Source: an uncultured Desulfovibrio sp.
GTDB lineage: Bacteria > Desulfobacterota > Desulfovibrionia > Desulfovibrionales > Desulfovibrionaceae
Direction of reading: 5' to 3'
NCBI GenBank assembly: GCA_913060505.1
Contig: CAJXRQ010000003.1
Coordinates: forward strand, 101,199-165,198
Length of the DNA: 64,000 bases
The position numbers and the translations under genes are program-made. This document shows positions 52,681 to 62,943 of the stretch, one piece after another; position 1 is the stretch's first letter, and every line of letters starts with the position of its first letter. Under the pieces are notes generated by a model that was not told the DNA's origin, made no database searches, and saw only the letters and a program-made list of their open reading frames with translations.

Positions 52681-53694
52681 CTATTTGAACCTGCAATAGC
52701 GTTTCAGTCGGGGGAACACGTCGCCTAGTTCCTTGTTGCCCAAAATCCCTTCCGGCCGGAACTGCATGAGCAGCACCAGAATCAGGGGGATGATGACCCA
52801 TTTGACGATCTGCAAGGGCCTGAGGGCCTCCAGCAGCAGGGTGAACAACACGGCCGAAAGCACCGAACCGGAAAGGGAACCCATGCCGCCGAGATAGACC
52901 ATGACAAGGCATTCCGTGGACTTGAGGATGTTGAAGGACTGCGGGTTTACATAGCCGATCACATGGGCGAACAGTCCGCCAGCGATCCCGGCCAATCCCG
53001 AGGAAAGCATGAATGCCACCAGCTTCATCTTGTTGGTGTTCACACTCATGATCTCGGCCGCGATCTCGTCCTGGCAGATGGCCGAGATCCCCTTGCCATA
53101 CGTGGAGGACACAAACCGGCGGATAATCCAGATTGTGAACACGGTTCCGAGAATGGTCCAGATCATCATCCAGGGGATGTTGACCACGTCACTCATGGCA
53201 TAAACCACTTGTTTCATGCCCATGAAGCCGCGGGAACCACCAATGATTTCAAGGTTTTCAATGCCGGATATGACCATATAGTTCACGGCGATGGTGATGA
53301 TTGCCAAATAGTCGCCGCGTGTCTTGAATGACGGTACGGCTACGAGGATGCCGACCACCGCGGACACGAGCCCGCCGATGAGAATGGCCAGCGGCATAAA
53401 CAGCACGGCCATGTCCGGAGGCAGGATCGGTGCGCCGAAAATCTTGTTCTGCGCAAAAAGCACCACGGTGACGACAGAGGACACATAGGCGCCCACACAC
53501 ATGAACGCTGCGTGCCCACAGGAGAATTCTCCCATGTAACCGTTGACGATGTTCAGGCTCGAACTCAGGATGATGTTGATACCCATGAACATGATCACCG
53601 ATTGCACGTACAGATCCACCATGCCGAACTGCGCAGCCAAGACAATGAGCAGGCAGCCGACGAAGAATGCGATATTGATTGCGTATTTCTGCAT
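52681..53694 (-). CDS. livM: Branched-chain amino acid ABC transporter permease LivM
   Basis: The protein is 337 residues with eight or more hydrophobic helices and the LivM pattern GYMGEFSCGHAAFMCVGAYVSS, TRGDYLAIITIAVNYM and GGMGSLSGSVLSAVLFTLL. It pairs with LivH to form the membrane channel. It is followed after 12 bases by livG. Confidence 0.95.
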   Translation of the reverse strand: MQKYAINIAFFVGCLLIVLAAQFGMVDLYVQSVIMFMGINIILSSSLNIVNGYMGEFSCGHAAFMCVGAYVSSVVTVVLFAQNKIFGAPILPPDMAVLFMPLAILIGGLVSAVVGILVAVPSFKTRGDYLAIITIAVNYMVISGIENLEIIGGSRGFMGMKQVVYAMSDVVNIPWMMIWTILGTVFTIWIIRRFVSSTYGKGISAICQDEIAAEIMSVNTNKMKLVAFMLSSGLAGIAGGLFAHVIGYVNPQSFNILKSTECLVMVYLGGMGSLSGSVLSAVLFTLLLEALRPLQIVKWVIIPLILVLLMQFRPEGILGNKELGDVFPRLKRYCRFK

Positions 53695-53715
53695 TTCGTA
53701 TTCCTTGCGGTTGCC

Positions 53716-54630
53716 CTAGATTTTCTGATGTCGGGCCACACCGAACAGGCCGGTGGGCTTGATCCACAAAATGAGCAGCAGGATGGAGAAGGCGATGAGA
53801 TCGCGGAACGTGGACGGGAAAAAAGCCACCACGAGAATCTCGATGAATCCCAGCAGAAAGCCTCCCACAAACGCGCCCCGAATATCTCCGATACCGCCGA
53901 CAACAGCGGCAATAAAGGCCTTCCAGCCGATGAGTGCCCCCATATACGGTTCAAGAATGGGGTAGGACATGGCAAAGAGCATGCCCGCCAATCCGGCAAA
54001 GCCCGAACCGAGCACAAAGGTGAACACGATGACCGAGTCCACGGGTATGCCCATGAGCGGAATGGCGAATTTGTCATAAGAGACCGCGCGCATGGCCATG
54101 CCGATACGTGTTCTGGTCACGATGAAGTTCAGGAAGGCGAACGTGGCAAATGCCGCAACAATGACGATGACCTTGAGGTTGGTCACGGACACGTTGCCGA
54201 AAGTCCATACGGCTTTTTCCATGAGTTCCGGGAATTTCTTCCGGCTGGCGCCCAGCAGGGCCAGGTTGCCGTTCTCAAGAATCAGGCCGCACATGAGCGC
54301 GGTAATGACCACATACAGCCGATGCGCTCCTTTTCTTCGCAAGGGCCTGTAGGCGATGCGCTCAAGCGTCACGCCCACTCCGGCGGTAAGGATCATTGTC
54401 AGTGGCACACCACATGCCAGAATGGCCCAGTTGGGCAGCCCCAATCCCTGTGTGCCAAGCACGAATACGGACACGCCGAACGCAATATACGCGCCCACCA
54501 TGAATATATCGCCATGTGCGAAGTTGATCAGCAGGAGCACGCCGTAAACCAGCGTGTAGCCCAATGCGATAAGCGCATAAAAGCTGCCCCACTGCAATGC
54601 GTTGATGATGTTTTGAAATAAAGCTTCCAC
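53716..54630 (-). CDS. livH: Branched-chain amino acid ABC transporter permease LivH
   Basis: The protein is 304 residues with about eight helices. LivH features are LQWGSFYALIALGYTLVYGVLLLINFAHGDIFMVGAY in successive segments, GMAMRAVSYDKFAIPLMGI and AVVGGIGDIRGAFVGGFLLG. It follows the binding-protein gene by about 105 bases, with a GC hairpin between them, and precedes livM by 21 bases. Confidence 0.95.
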   Translation of the reverse strand: MEALFQNIINALQWGSFYALIALGYTLVYGVLLLINFAHGDIFMVGAYIAFGVSVFVLGTQGLGLPNWAILACGVPLTMILTAGVGVTLERIAYRPLRRKGAHRLYVVITALMCGLILENGNLALLGASRKKFPELMEKAVWTFGNVSVTNLKVIVIVAAFATFAFLNFIVTRTRIGMAMRAVSYDKFAIPLMGIPVDSVIVFTFVLGSGFAGLAGMLFAMSYPILEPYMGALIGWKAFIAAVVGGIGDIRGAFVGGFLLGFIEILVVAFFPSTFRDLIAFSILLLILWIKPTGLFGVARHQKI

Positions 54631-54672
54631 GTTTTTCCCCTGTCCACGCTCACGCGGGATGAATCACGAAAC

Positions 54673-54703
54673 GGGCGGGAGCCGGTAAACCCCGGCCCCC
54701 GCC
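54673..54703 (-). terminator. Hairpin between the liv binding protein and livH (partial terminator?)
   Basis: GGCGGG-GCCGG at 54674-54685 pairs with CCGGC-CCCGCC at 54692-54703, interrupted by one mismatch. On the minus strand only a weak T-containing stretch follows. Such hairpins after binding-protein genes typically let the binding protein be made in excess over the permease, by stabilising the upstream mRNA or partly terminating. Confidence 0.6.
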
Positions 54704-54735
54704 AAAACAATACCGATGGTTGTCGAGTGCCCTCC

Positions 54736-55920
54736 TTACGGGCAAACGGATTCGGCAAACACGAACTGGCCGTTTTCGTCGATGCGAACGACGACCGCGC
54801 ACTTGATGGGGTCACCCTGTGCGTCAAACTTCATGTTGCCGGTAACGCCCGCGAACTGCTTGACCGAGGAAAGGGAGTCGCGAATGGCTTTGCGTTCCTT
54901 ATGGATGTCGGAGTCAACCGAACCGGCGTCCTGAATGGCCTGCAGCACCAAACGGGTGGCGTCCCAGGTCAGGGCGGCGACATCGTCAGGCGTGTAGCCG
55001 TATTTTTTGGTGTAACGATCGATGAAGACCTTGGTGTCGCCCTTGGCGCCAGCCGCGGCATAGTGCGTGGAGAAGAACTGGCCCTTGCAGTCGTCGCCGC
55101 ACAGGGTCATCAGTTCTGCGGAACCCCATGCGTCGGAACCCATGAACGGGCCGGTCCAACCGAGGTCATGAGCCTGCTTGATGATCAGGGCAACCTGGTT
55201 GTAGTTGTCCGGCACAAAGATGAAGTCCGGCTTGGCAGCCACGATCTTGGTCAGCTGGGCAGAGAAATCCTGGTCCTTGGTGCCGTGGGATTCAAAGGCC
55301 ACCACTGCGCCGTCGCCGAATTTCTTGTTCCACTCGTCGCGGAAGATTTCAGCCAATCCTTTGGAGTAGTCGTTGGAAATGTCAAACAGCACGCCGGCGG
55401 TCTTGGCGCCGAACTGCTTGGCGGAGAAGTTCACAGCCACCGGTCCCTGGAACGGGTCGAGGAACGCTGCGCGGAAGACCCACGGACGATCCTTGGTGGT
55501 ATCCGGGTTTGTGGACCACGGGGAAATCATCGGCACACGGTTGTCGTTGCAGGTTCCGCCCGCAGGCACGGCCTGCTTGGAGGAGTTGGGGCCTACAATG
55601 GCTGCCACCTGATCCTGCTCGATGAGCTTCAGAGCCGCGTTCACAGCGGATTCGGCCTTGGATTCGTTATCTTCATAAACGAATTCCAGTTTGTATTTCT
55701 TGCCGCCCACTTCGAGTCCACCCTTGGAATTGATGTCTTCCTTGAGCATTTCGGCTGCGTACTTGGACGCCTCGCCAACCTTGGGGATGTCTCCGGTCAT
55801 GGGGATGTTGAAGCCGATTTTGATGGTATCGCTGTCACCGCCGCCGCAACCGACCAACATGAACGCACTTACGAGAAGAAGTGCGACCATCAGGCCAAAT
55901 TTACCGAGCAAAGCTTTCAT
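54736..55920 (-). CDS. Branched-chain amino acid ABC transporter substrate-binding lipoprotein
   Basis: The protein is 394 residues with a lipobox (SAFMLVGCGGGDS), so it is probably a lipoprotein on the outer face of the inner membrane. The LivK-type type I fold is seen in IKIGFNIPMTGDIPKVGEAS, AAIVGPNSSKQAVPAGGTCN, YSKGLAEIFRDEW and FMGSDAWGSAELM. It is the first gene of the liv operon. AGGAGGCAGT precedes the ATG. Exact specificity (Leu/Ile/Val or another amino acid) cannot be read. Confidence 0.95.
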   Translation of the reverse strand: MKALLGKFGLMVALLLVSAFMLVGCGGGDSDTIKIGFNIPMTGDIPKVGEASKYAAEMLKEDINSKGGLEVGGKKYKLEFVYEDNESKAESAVNAALKLIEQDQVAAIVGPNSSKQAVPAGGTCNDNRVPMISPWSTNPDTTKDRPWVFRAAFLDPFQGPVAVNFSAKQFGAKTAGVLFDISNDYSKGLAEIFRDEWNKKFGDGAVVAFESHGTKDQDFSAQLTKIVAAKPDFIFVPDNYNQVALIIKQAHDLGWTGPFMGSDAWGSAELMTLCGDDCKGQFFSTHYAAAGAKGDTKVFIDRYTKKYGYTPDDVAALTWDATRLVLQAIQDAGSVDSDIHKERKAIRDSLSSVKQFAGVTGNMKFDAQGDPIKCAVVVRIDENGQFVFAESVCP

Positions 55921-56547
55921 ACTGCCTCCTGATACTTGTTGTGTCGTAAAGTTTGTGGCGCAAACCCTTTAGACCGAATACACAATTTGGTAATAAAGAC
56001 AAAGCGTTGCGGATGGTTCTGACCGGCTTGAGACCTATGTAATACGAAAGACTGAAGGTGTTTTTTTACGCAAAAAGTAAAAATCAAAGCTTATTTTTTT
56101 TCGTTTGAACCTTTTTTTAACTTTTTTGAAAAAATCGGCATTTTTTTTCATTCCATTATTTACATTCATACCAAAACCGCCAGAGCCAACATATACCAAC
56201 AGGCTATATATATTTGTGGTTTGAAACAAAATGGACTTGCACCACAACTGTTTTTCGTCGTAGCTCTTTGCTGCTTCTTTATAAAAATTCACCGATAACA
56301 AAACTATCAACCACAAGTATCTCTATAATGATTAACCCAGCATTACTACTGGATATTTTATATTATAACAATACAGACTACAAATCGTACCACAATAAAA
56401 ACCGGGCCGGATTTTCCATCAATATCCTTGCTGTCGTGTGTTGCATCTTGTGGAAGACGCCTTTTACGCGTACAAGGAAACAGTTATCTTGAAAAAGTCT
56501 AGAAATCGGCTCGAGTTGAATCGATTCGGATTTGCGTGGAGGTAGGT
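55921..56547. other. Long AT-rich intergenic region
   Basis: About 620 bases separate the divergent liv operon and cobalamin gene. The middle is markedly AT-rich with long T/A runs, unlike its surroundings. Two open frames of about 90 codons (one per strand) lie here but have no ribosome site or recognisable sequence. No cobalamin riboswitch box is seen before the cobalamin gene. Confidence 0.5.
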
Positions 56548-59223
56548 TTGAAGCAGAGCGTATTTGAAGGATTCCCCCAAGTCCTCGACCAGCAAAGATA
56601 CGCCCACGGCGGCAACCTGACGAAAATGGCCGAGCTGGCAGGATGTGCCGCGGACGAGATACTGGATTTTTCCGCAAGCATGAATCCGCTGGGTCCGCCG
56701 GACTGGCTTGGGACCGAGGTGGGCCGTGCCCTGAACGACGTGGAACATTATCCGGACCCGGACTGCACGGACCTGATCATGGCGGCCTGCGAGGTCTACA
56801 AGATCTGGCCGGCACAGGTATTGCCCGGCAACGGAGCCTCCGAGCTGCTCCTGGCCATCATCGGACTGGGAGGATATCGCCAAGCCATCATCCCCTCCCC
56901 CACCTATATTGATTACGAACGCCTCTGCGCCCTGCACCGGCTGGAAACCGTGCACGTTCCCCTGACACTGGAACACGGGTTTCAGGTGAATTTCGCCAAA
57001 CTTGGGGCCATGCTGACCACGCCGTCCATTGTCTTCCTGTGCCAGCCAAACAACCCCACAGGGCAGGCGTTCGACCCCGCGGAACTGCGCGAAGTGGCGA
57101 CCATGTTCCCCCAATCGCGCTTTGTTGTGGACGAATCCTACGCGGAATTCATGCAGGGCAAGCCGGACCGGCTTATCAAGGATCGGCCTTCCAACATCAT
57201 CACCATCGTATCGCTCACCAAATTTTTCTCCATTCCGGGACTGCGGCTCGGATTGGCATTTGCCGACCCGGAAACCATCTTGCGCATGAAAAACCGCCTG
57301 CCTACGTGGTCCGTAAACACGCTGGCCCAACGAGTGGGAGCACGCGCCCTGCGGGATACGGCCTATGCCGAGCGGACCCGGGAGCAAACCCGCCTTCTCC
57401 GTGACAAGTTGGCCTCCGCCTTGCGGGAACTGCCCGGCATTCAGGTTTTCCCGTCCAATGCGAACTTTCTGCTCTGCAAGGTGGACCGTCTGGGTATGGA
57501 CGCGCTCCCTCTGTATGAAAAACTGCTCAAGGACAAGGTCGCCATCCGCCTATGCGGCAACTTCGAAGGGCTGGACAACCAATGGTTCCGCATCGGCGTG
57601 CGCAACGAGGACGACAACGAGCGCCTGATAAAAGCCCTGCGCAGAGCTACGGGCGTGTCTCGCGGTCCGGTTGTCAAACGCAACAGGCGCACCCCGGCCA
57701 TCATGCTTCAGGGAACCTGTTCCAATGCCGGGAAAAGCGTACTCACCGCAGCCCTCTGCCGGATTCTGCTTCAGGACGGATTCCGGGTTGCCCCGTTCAA
57801 GGCCCAGAACATGTCCCTCAACTCATTTGTGACGGATCAGGGCGCGGAGATGGGACGGGCACAGGTCACTCAGGCGGCAGCGTGCCGCCTCACCCCGGAC
57901 GTGCGTATGAACCCTGTGTTGCTCAAGCCCGGTTCGGACGTCGGCTCGCAGGTCATTGTTATGGGGCGGCCCGTCGGCAACATGAGCGTTCGTGAATACG
58001 TGGACTTCAAACCCCGCGCATGGGAGGCCGTGAAAACGGCTTACGACTCCCTTGCCAACGAACATGAAGTCATGGTGCTGGAAGGAGCTGGCAGCCCTGC
58101 GGAGATAAACCTCAAGCACCATGATATCGTAAACATGGCCATGGCCAAGTACGCGGATGCTTCGGTCATTCTGGCGGGAGACATTGACCGTGGCGGCGTG
58201 TTCGCCTCATTGGTGGGGACCATGAATTTGCTCACTCCGGTGGAGCGAAAACTGGTGCTGGGCTTTGCCATCAACCGCTTCCGGGGGGATGCGTCCCTTC
58301 TGGACCCGGCCCTGAGCTTCACATTCCAGAACACTGGCAAGCCGGTGCTGGGCGTCGTTCCCTATATTCAGAATCTCGGTCTGCCTGAAGAGGACTCGGT
58401 TTCCTTCAAGGACGGTTTCCGGCCCGAAGCCGACAACAAGTTCCCGTCCGACCAATGCGTGGACATCGCGGTCATTGACCTTGCGCGCATCTCCAACTTC
58501 AACGACATCGACCCTCTCCACGCGGAGCCTGACGTGCGTGTGCGCATTGTGGAGTCGGCTTTGGACCTTGGCACGCCCGATGCCGTCATAATTCCGGGCA
58601 GCAAGAGCACGGTTCCGGATATGAAAGCGCTTAAGGGCATGGGTATGGCCGCAGCTGTCCGTTCGCTCGCGCAAAACGGCAAAACCCGCATCGTGGGCAT
58701 ATGTGGCGGTTTCCAGATGCTCGGCGAATACATTGACGATCCGTACGGGCTGGAATCCGACTGCATCCGGCAGGAAGGGTTCGGGCTCTTGCCGGTTCAG
58801 ACAGAGCTGGCGCAGGAAAAGACCTTGAAACGCACTGTGGGCGTCCACTGCAAAAGCTCCATGCGGGTGCACGGATACGAAATCCACCACGGAGAAACGC
58901 GTCCACTCTCGCAGGAACTACGCGTGGCCCTGCGCAATCGCGAAGACCAGCCGCTCGGTTTCGGACTTTCCGATGGCCGGGTGTGGGGCACGTATCTGCA
59001 TGGACTATTCGATTCGGACGAATTCCGGCGCTGGTTCGTGGATCAGTTACGCATGGACAGGGGGCTTGATCCTCTGGGGCACATCCAGACCACATTCAAT
59101 ATCGAAACCAGCCTCGACCATTTGGCCAGCGTGGTCCGGGAATCGCTGGACATGGATCAGATATACAAGGCGTTGGGATATGGCCCCTGTTGCCGGCAGG
59201 CGCCGTTGATCTACAAGTTATAA
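56548..59223 (+). CDS. cobQ: CobD-type decarboxylase fused to cobyric acid synthase CobQ
   Basis: The product is 891 residues. Residues 15-370 are a class I/II PLP enzyme of the threonine-phosphate decarboxylase (CobD/CobC) type: [36 protein letters not shown] and [15 protein letters not shown] with the PLP Lys at about 225. Residues 379-890 are CobQ/CbiP: ATPase loop [30 protein letters not shown], and an amidotransferase domain with the Cys in [11 protein letters not shown] (about 719). The TTG at 56548 is chosen because GGAGG at 56538-56542 is five bases before it and overlaps the alternative GTG at 56536. Together these make the aminopropanol-phosphate arm and amidate the corrin ring. Confidence 0.95.
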   Translation: MKQSVFEGFPQVLDQQRYAHGGNLTKMAELAGCAADEILDFSASMNPLGPPDWLGTEVGRALNDVEHYPDPDCTDLIMAACEVYKIWPAQVLPGNGASELLLAIIGLGGYRQAIIPSPTYIDYERLCALHRLETVHVPLTLEHGFQVNFAKLGAMLTTPSIVFLCQPNNPTGQAFDPAELREVATMFPQSRFVVDESYAEFMQGKPDRLIKDRPSNIITIVSLTKFFSIPGLRLGLAFADPETILRMKNRLPTWSVNTLAQRVGARALRDTAYAERTREQTRLLRDKLASALRELPGIQVFPSNANFLLCKVDRLGMDALPLYEKLLKDKVAIRLCGNFEGLDNQWFRIGVRNEDDNERLIKALRRATGVSRGPVVKRNRRTPAIMLQGTCSNAGKSVLTAALCRILLQDGFRVAPFKAQNMSLNSFVTDQGAEMGRAQVTQAAACRLTPDVRMNPVLLKPGSDVGSQVIVMGRPVGNMSVREYVDFKPRAWEAVKTAYDSLANEHEVMVLEGAGSPAEINLKHHDIVNMAMAKYADASVILAGDIDRGGVFASLVGTMNLLTPVERKLVLGFAINRFRGDASLLDPALSFTFQNTGKPVLGVVPYIQNLGLPEEDSVSFKDGFRPEADNKFPSDQCVDIAVIDLARISNFNDIDPLHAEPDVRVRIVESALDLGTPDAVIIPGSKSTVPDMKALKGMGMAAAVRSLAQNGKTRIVGICGGFQMLGEYIDDPYGLESDCIRQEGFGLLPVQTELAQEKTLKRTVGVHCKSSMRVHGYEIHHGETRPLSQELRVALRNREDQPLGFGLSDGRVWGTYLHGLFDSDEFRRWFVDQLRMDRGLDPLGHIQTTFNIETSLDHLASVVRESLDMDQIYKALGYGPCCRQAPLIYKL

Positions 59224-59235
59224 GCCTTCTAACAG

Positions 59236-59255
59236 GCCAAGGTGAACTCCTTGGC
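59236..59255 (+). terminator. Hairpin after the cobD-cobQ fusion
   Basis: GCCAAGG pairs with CCTTGGC around a six-base loop, 13 bases after the stop. There is no T run, so termination is uncertain. Confidence 0.4.
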
Positions 59256-59390
59256 AATTCCTCAAAGAAAGTAAAAACTGGTTGATTGCGGGTGCCACCC
59301 ACGCGCAATGAAGCACCGTATAAACTTGTATATTAAACAAATCGAACGACGGTAGACTGCGCGTCAGCACAACGGAAAAAGGACCACCAG

Positions 59391-60365
59391 CTAGGCCGGA
59401 CAATCCTTCATGTAGCCGCAAGCGAATGCTTCGGCACTCATGGCCTTTTTGCCCTGCGGCTTGACCTCCGGGGTCAGGTAAATCTTGTCTGCGGTGGTAA
59501 TGGCCAGCATACCGTCCATACGACCAAGCACGGTTCCGGGTGCGATAGCTCCCGAGTCCTTGTCGCTGATGCGGCCGGGAGTCACGTTAAGGCGCAGAGG
59601 CTTGCCCTCGGGGCGATCCCAGTCGAAGAATGCGCCGGGCCAGGGGTACATTGCCCTGATCCGGTTATGAATGGCCTGAGCAGGTCGGTTCCAGTCGATG
59701 AAGCCTTCCTTCTTGCTCAGCTTGGCCGCATAGGTGGCCAGCGAATCATCCTGGGTTTTGAATTCGTAATCATTGCGCCGCAAACGGGCCAACGCTTCCA
59801 CGATGCAAACCCCGCCAAGAGAAGCCAGTTCGTCATGAATCATCCCGGCATGGTCGTCGTGGCCAATCCGCAATGCCCGGGCCACCATAACCGGCCCGGT
59901 GTCCAAACCGGCTTCCATGCGCATGATGCTGATCCCGGTGACGATGTCTCCGTTTTCAATGCTGCGCTGGATGGGAGCAGCCCCACGATATTTGGGCAGC
60001 AGGGAGGCGTGTACGTTCAGGGGCAGGAGTTTGGGGATGTCCAGTACGGACTGCGGCAAAATAAGCCCGTAGGCAGCCACAACGAGCACATCCGGCTCCA
60101 GAGCTGCCAGTTCGGAAACGGCTTGCCCGCTTTTGAAATTCTCAGGCTGGTAGACAGTCAGACCGTGCTCAAGGGCCAATTGCTTGACTGGCGAAGGCTT
60201 GCATTGGCGGCCGCGGCCACATGGCCTGTCCGGCTGGGTGTACACCCCGACAACCTTGCACTCTTCCGAGCCGAGCAACGCGGCAAGGCTCTCCGCCGCG
60301 AAATCCGGAGTTCCCATGAAAACCACGCGCAATACGTCGGCAATCCCCTCGGCCTGTGCTGTCAT
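59391..60365 (-). CDS. fmt: Methionyl-tRNA formyltransferase
   Basis: The protein is 324 residues and formylates initiator Met-tRNA using 10-formyl-THF. Signatures are RVVFMGTPDFAAESL, VLVVAAYGLILPQSVLDIP, LNVHASLLPKYRGAAPIQRSI in successive segments (catalytic Asn/His) and MRMEAGLDTGPVM with the catalytic Asp. The ATG at 60365 overlaps the def stop as TAATG, showing translational coupling. The def-fmt pair is a common bacterial operon. Confidence 0.97.
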   Translation of the reverse strand: MTAQAEGIADVLRVVFMGTPDFAAESLAALLGSEECKVVGVYTQPDRPCGRGRQCKPSPVKQLALEHGLTVYQPENFKSGQAVSELAALEPDVLVVAAYGLILPQSVLDIPKLLPLNVHASLLPKYRGAAPIQRSIENGDIVTGISIMRMEAGLDTGPVMVARALRIGHDDHAGMIHDELASLGGVCIVEALARLRRNDYEFKTQDDSLATYAAKLSKKEGFIDWNRPAQAIHNRIRAMYPWPGAFFDWDRPEGKPLRLNVTPGRISDKDSGAIAPGTVLGRMDGMLAITTADKIYLTPEVKPQGKKAMSAEAFACGYMKDCPA

Positions 60366-60859
60366 TACGCCCACTTCGAAGCCTTTTTGCGATACATGCC
60401 CCGCTTGAGGCGGCTGGCACGATCCACAATGGTTATACCGTCAAGATGATCGGTCTCATGCTGAAGAATGATAGCCAGATAGCCTTCGGCGTCAAAGCAA
60501 AGCTCCTTGCCTTCCCGGTCCATGGCCTTGACCTTGAGCTTTTCGTAGCGCTTGATCTTGCCGGTGAACTCCGGGCAGCTCAGGCAGCCCTCTTCGGAAT
60601 CCACGGAGCCTTCGCACTCGGAAAGCTCTGGGTTGATCAACACCAAAAGATCGCCACGTTCCTTGGGACCGGTCTGATCCACGCAGATCAGGCGGATGCT
60701 CTCGCCCACCTGAGGTGCGGCCAATCCAACACCCTCATCCTCGTACATGGTCTCGATCATGTTATCGATGAGCTCTTGCAGCTCGGGGGTGATTTCCTCG
60801 ACAGGTTTGGCCTTTGCTGCCAAAACCGGTTCGGGCCATCTGCATATTTTCAGTTTCAT
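60365..60859 (-). CDS. def: Peptide deformylase
   Basis: The protein is 164 residues and removes the formyl group from new proteins. The three metal motifs are GVGLAAPQVG, EEGCLSCPE and ILQHETDHLDG (HExxH type). The length is normal. It is followed by fmt with a TAATG overlap. AGGAGG lies upstream of the ATG. Confidence 0.97.
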   Translation of the reverse strand: MKLKICRWPEPVLAAKAKPVEEITPELQELIDNMIETMYEDEGVGLAAPQVGESIRLICVDQTGPKERGDLLVLINPELSECEGSVDSEEGCLSCPEFTGKIKRYEKLKVKAMDREGKELCFDAEGYLAIILQHETDHLDGITIVDRASRLKRGMYRKKASKWA

Positions 60860-60991
60860 TTCGAATGCCTCCTGCGGCAGTGAAAGGGGAGCAACCCTTC
60901 ATCTTCAAATGCATCCCACTTCAACCATCAAGGGCAGTCCGTTCAGCCACATCAAACACGCGGCATAAACCCAAAAATTTGAAGTCGGAAT

Positions 60992-61017
60992 CCGGGGGAA
61001 GAAAGGTCTTCCCCCGG
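60992..61017 (-). terminator. Hairpin downstream of aspS
   Basis: CCGGGGGAAG pairs perfectly with CTTCCCCCGG around six bases, eight bases past the aspS stop. No direct T run follows on the minus strand, so it may be a weak terminator or an mRNA stabiliser. Confidence 0.55.
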
Positions 61018-61024
61018 TTCATCT

Positions 61025-62848
61025 CTATTCCTGTACTTTCTCTCTCAGGCGAATGCCCAACTCGCGCAGCTGCTTGTTGGCGACTTCGCCCGGAGCTTCG
61101 GTCATCAGACATGTCGCCTTCTGCGTCTTGGGGAACGCGATGACTTCACGGATGGACTTGGCTCCGCACAATATCATGATAAGCCTGTCCAGCCCGAAAG
61201 CAATACCACCGTGGGGCGGCGCGCCGAATCGCAGGGCGTCCATGAGGAAGCCGAACTTCTCGCGGGCTTCCTGCTCGTCAATGCCAAGGGCCTTGAACAT
61301 GATTTCCTGCTGTTCCGGGGTATGGATACGGATGGAGCCGCCGCCCACCTCGAAACCGTTGAGCACGAGGTCGTAGGCTCGGGCAAGAGCGTTGCCCGGA
61401 TCGGATTCCAGCGCGGCCATCTGTTCCGGCTTGGCCGAGGTGAAGGGATGGTGACGGGCAACGTAACGTTTTTCGTCCGGATCCCATTCCAGCAGGGGGA
61501 AATCAGTAATCCACAGGGGAGCAAACGTGCTCTCGTCAATAAGGCCGAGACGCTCGCCCAGCTTGCAGCGCAGGTTGCCCAGCGCAGCATTGGCGATGTC
61601 CGCCTGTCCGGCCTGGAAAAAAAGAATGTCGCCGGGTTGCGCCTGCGTACGGTCGGCCAGTGCGGCCCGTTCATCGTCCGAGAAAAACTTGACGATGGGA
61701 GACTGCCATTCGCCGTCTTCCTTGACCTTGATCCAAGCCAGGCCCTTGGAGCCATAGATTTCCACGAATTTGGTATATTCGTCGATTTCCTTGCGGGAAA
61801 GCTCGGCACCGCCGGGAACACGCATGACCTTGACCAGTTCGGCACCGGCAAAAACCTTGAAGCCGCTGCCCTTGAAGATGTCAGTCACTTCCTGCAACTT
61901 GAGATCGAAGCGCACGTCCGGCTTGTCCACGCCGTAGTCACGCATGGCGTCCGCATAGGTCATGCGCGGGAACGGGGTGGGCAAATCCATGTCCAGCGTG
62001 TTCCTGAAAACGCTGGTAACAAGGCCCTCGGCCATGTCCTGCACCATCTGCTCGTCCACGAAGCTCATCTCGATATCGATCTGCGTGAACTCCGGCTGGC
62101 GGTCTGCGCGAAGGTCTTCGTCGCGGAAGCACTTCACGATCTGGTAGTAACGGTCCATGCCCGAAACCATGAGCATCTGTTTGAAGAGCTGCGGCGACTG
62201 GGGCAAGGCATAGAACTGTCCCTGATTCACGCGGCTCGGGACCAGAAAGTCACGCGCGCCTTCCGGGGTGGATTTGGTCAGTACCGGCGTTTCCACTTCG
62301 AGGAATCCGATGTCGTCCAGATAGCGACGCACGGCCTGTGCGGCCTTGTGGCGCAGCTTGAAATTCTTGGCAAGTATTGGACGGCGCAAATCCAGAAAAC
62401 GATACTTGAGCCGCAGGTTTTCACCGGCCTCCAGACGGTCCTCAATGGCGAAGGGCGGGGTGTCCGAGGTGTTGAGCAGCTTGTACTCTTCCACCACCAC
62501 TTCGATTTCGCCGGTAACCAGTCCGGCATTGGCCATTCCCTCGGGTCGGGAACGCACGGTGCCCTTGATGGCCAGCACGTATTCCGTACGCAAGGCATGG
62601 GCACGTTCATGCGCATCGCCGTCCTGTTCCGGGCTGAAGACAACCTGGGTCAACCCTTCGCGGTCGCGCAGGTCGATGAAGATCAGGCCGCCATGATCGC
62701 GCCGGAACTGCACCCACCCCATGAGCGTGACCGACTCGCCGATATTGGCCGCCGTGAGTTCATTGTTGTGGTGGCTGCGCCGCCAGCCGCCAAGGTCTTC
62801 AATGACACGGTATTCGTCGTAGTCGCGTTCGTCCTGATGTTCCGACAT
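61025..62848 (-). CDS. aspS: Aspartyl-tRNA synthetase (bacterial type)
   Basis: The protein is 607 residues, the bacterial long form with the GAD insert. It shows the OB-fold N terminus (GESVTLMGWVQFRRDHGGLIFIDLRD in segments), motif 2 (YQIVKCFRDEDLRADRQPEFTQID in segments) and motif 3 (GIAFGLDRLIMIL). The ATG at 62848 is chosen because AAGGAG is five or more bases upstream; the GTG two codons earlier overlaps that site. Whether it is discriminating or charges both tRNA-Asp and tRNA-Asn was not resolved. It follows hisS. Confidence 0.97.
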   Translation of the reverse strand: MSEHQDERDYDEYRVIEDLGGWRRSHHNNELTAANIGESVTLMGWVQFRRDHGGLIFIDLRDREGLTQVVFSPEQDGDAHERAHALRTEYVLAIKGTVRSRPEGMANAGLVTGEIEVVVEEYKLLNTSDTPPFAIEDRLEAGENLRLKYRFLDLRRPILAKNFKLRHKAAQAVRRYLDDIGFLEVETPVLTKSTPEGARDFLVPSRVNQGQFYALPQSPQLFKQMLMVSGMDRYYQIVKCFRDEDLRADRQPEFTQIDIEMSFVDEQMVQDMAEGLVTSVFRNTLDMDLPTPFPRMTYADAMRDYGVDKPDVRFDLKLQEVTDIFKGSGFKVFAGAELVKVMRVPGGAELSRKEIDEYTKFVEIYGSKGLAWIKVKEDGEWQSPIVKFFSDDERAALADRTQAQPGDILFFQAGQADIANAALGNLRCKLGERLGLIDESTFAPLWITDFPLLEWDPDEKRYVARHHPFTSAKPEQMAALESDPGNALARAYDLVLNGFEVGGGSIRIHTPEQQEIMFKALGIDEQEAREKFGFLMDALRFGAPPHGGIAFGLDRLIMILCGAKSIREVIAFPKTQKATCLMTEAPGEVANKQLRELGIRLREKVQE

Positions 62849-62943
62849 GGTCACTCCTTTTATGCCCCGTGATTCGTGGTATGCTTTGTCGCATGCGCAT
62901 GGCGTCCGGATTATCGCCGAACCGACGCGCCGCTGCGCACTCT

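Noticed and set aside
56035..56492. Two roughly 90-codon frames, one on each strand, in the AT-rich gap
   Set aside because: Composition follows the A/T runs, there are no ribosome sites, and the peptides are of low complexity.
61211..62872. Long plus-strand frame opposite aspS
   Set aside because: It is antisense to an unmistakable aspartyl-tRNA synthetase.
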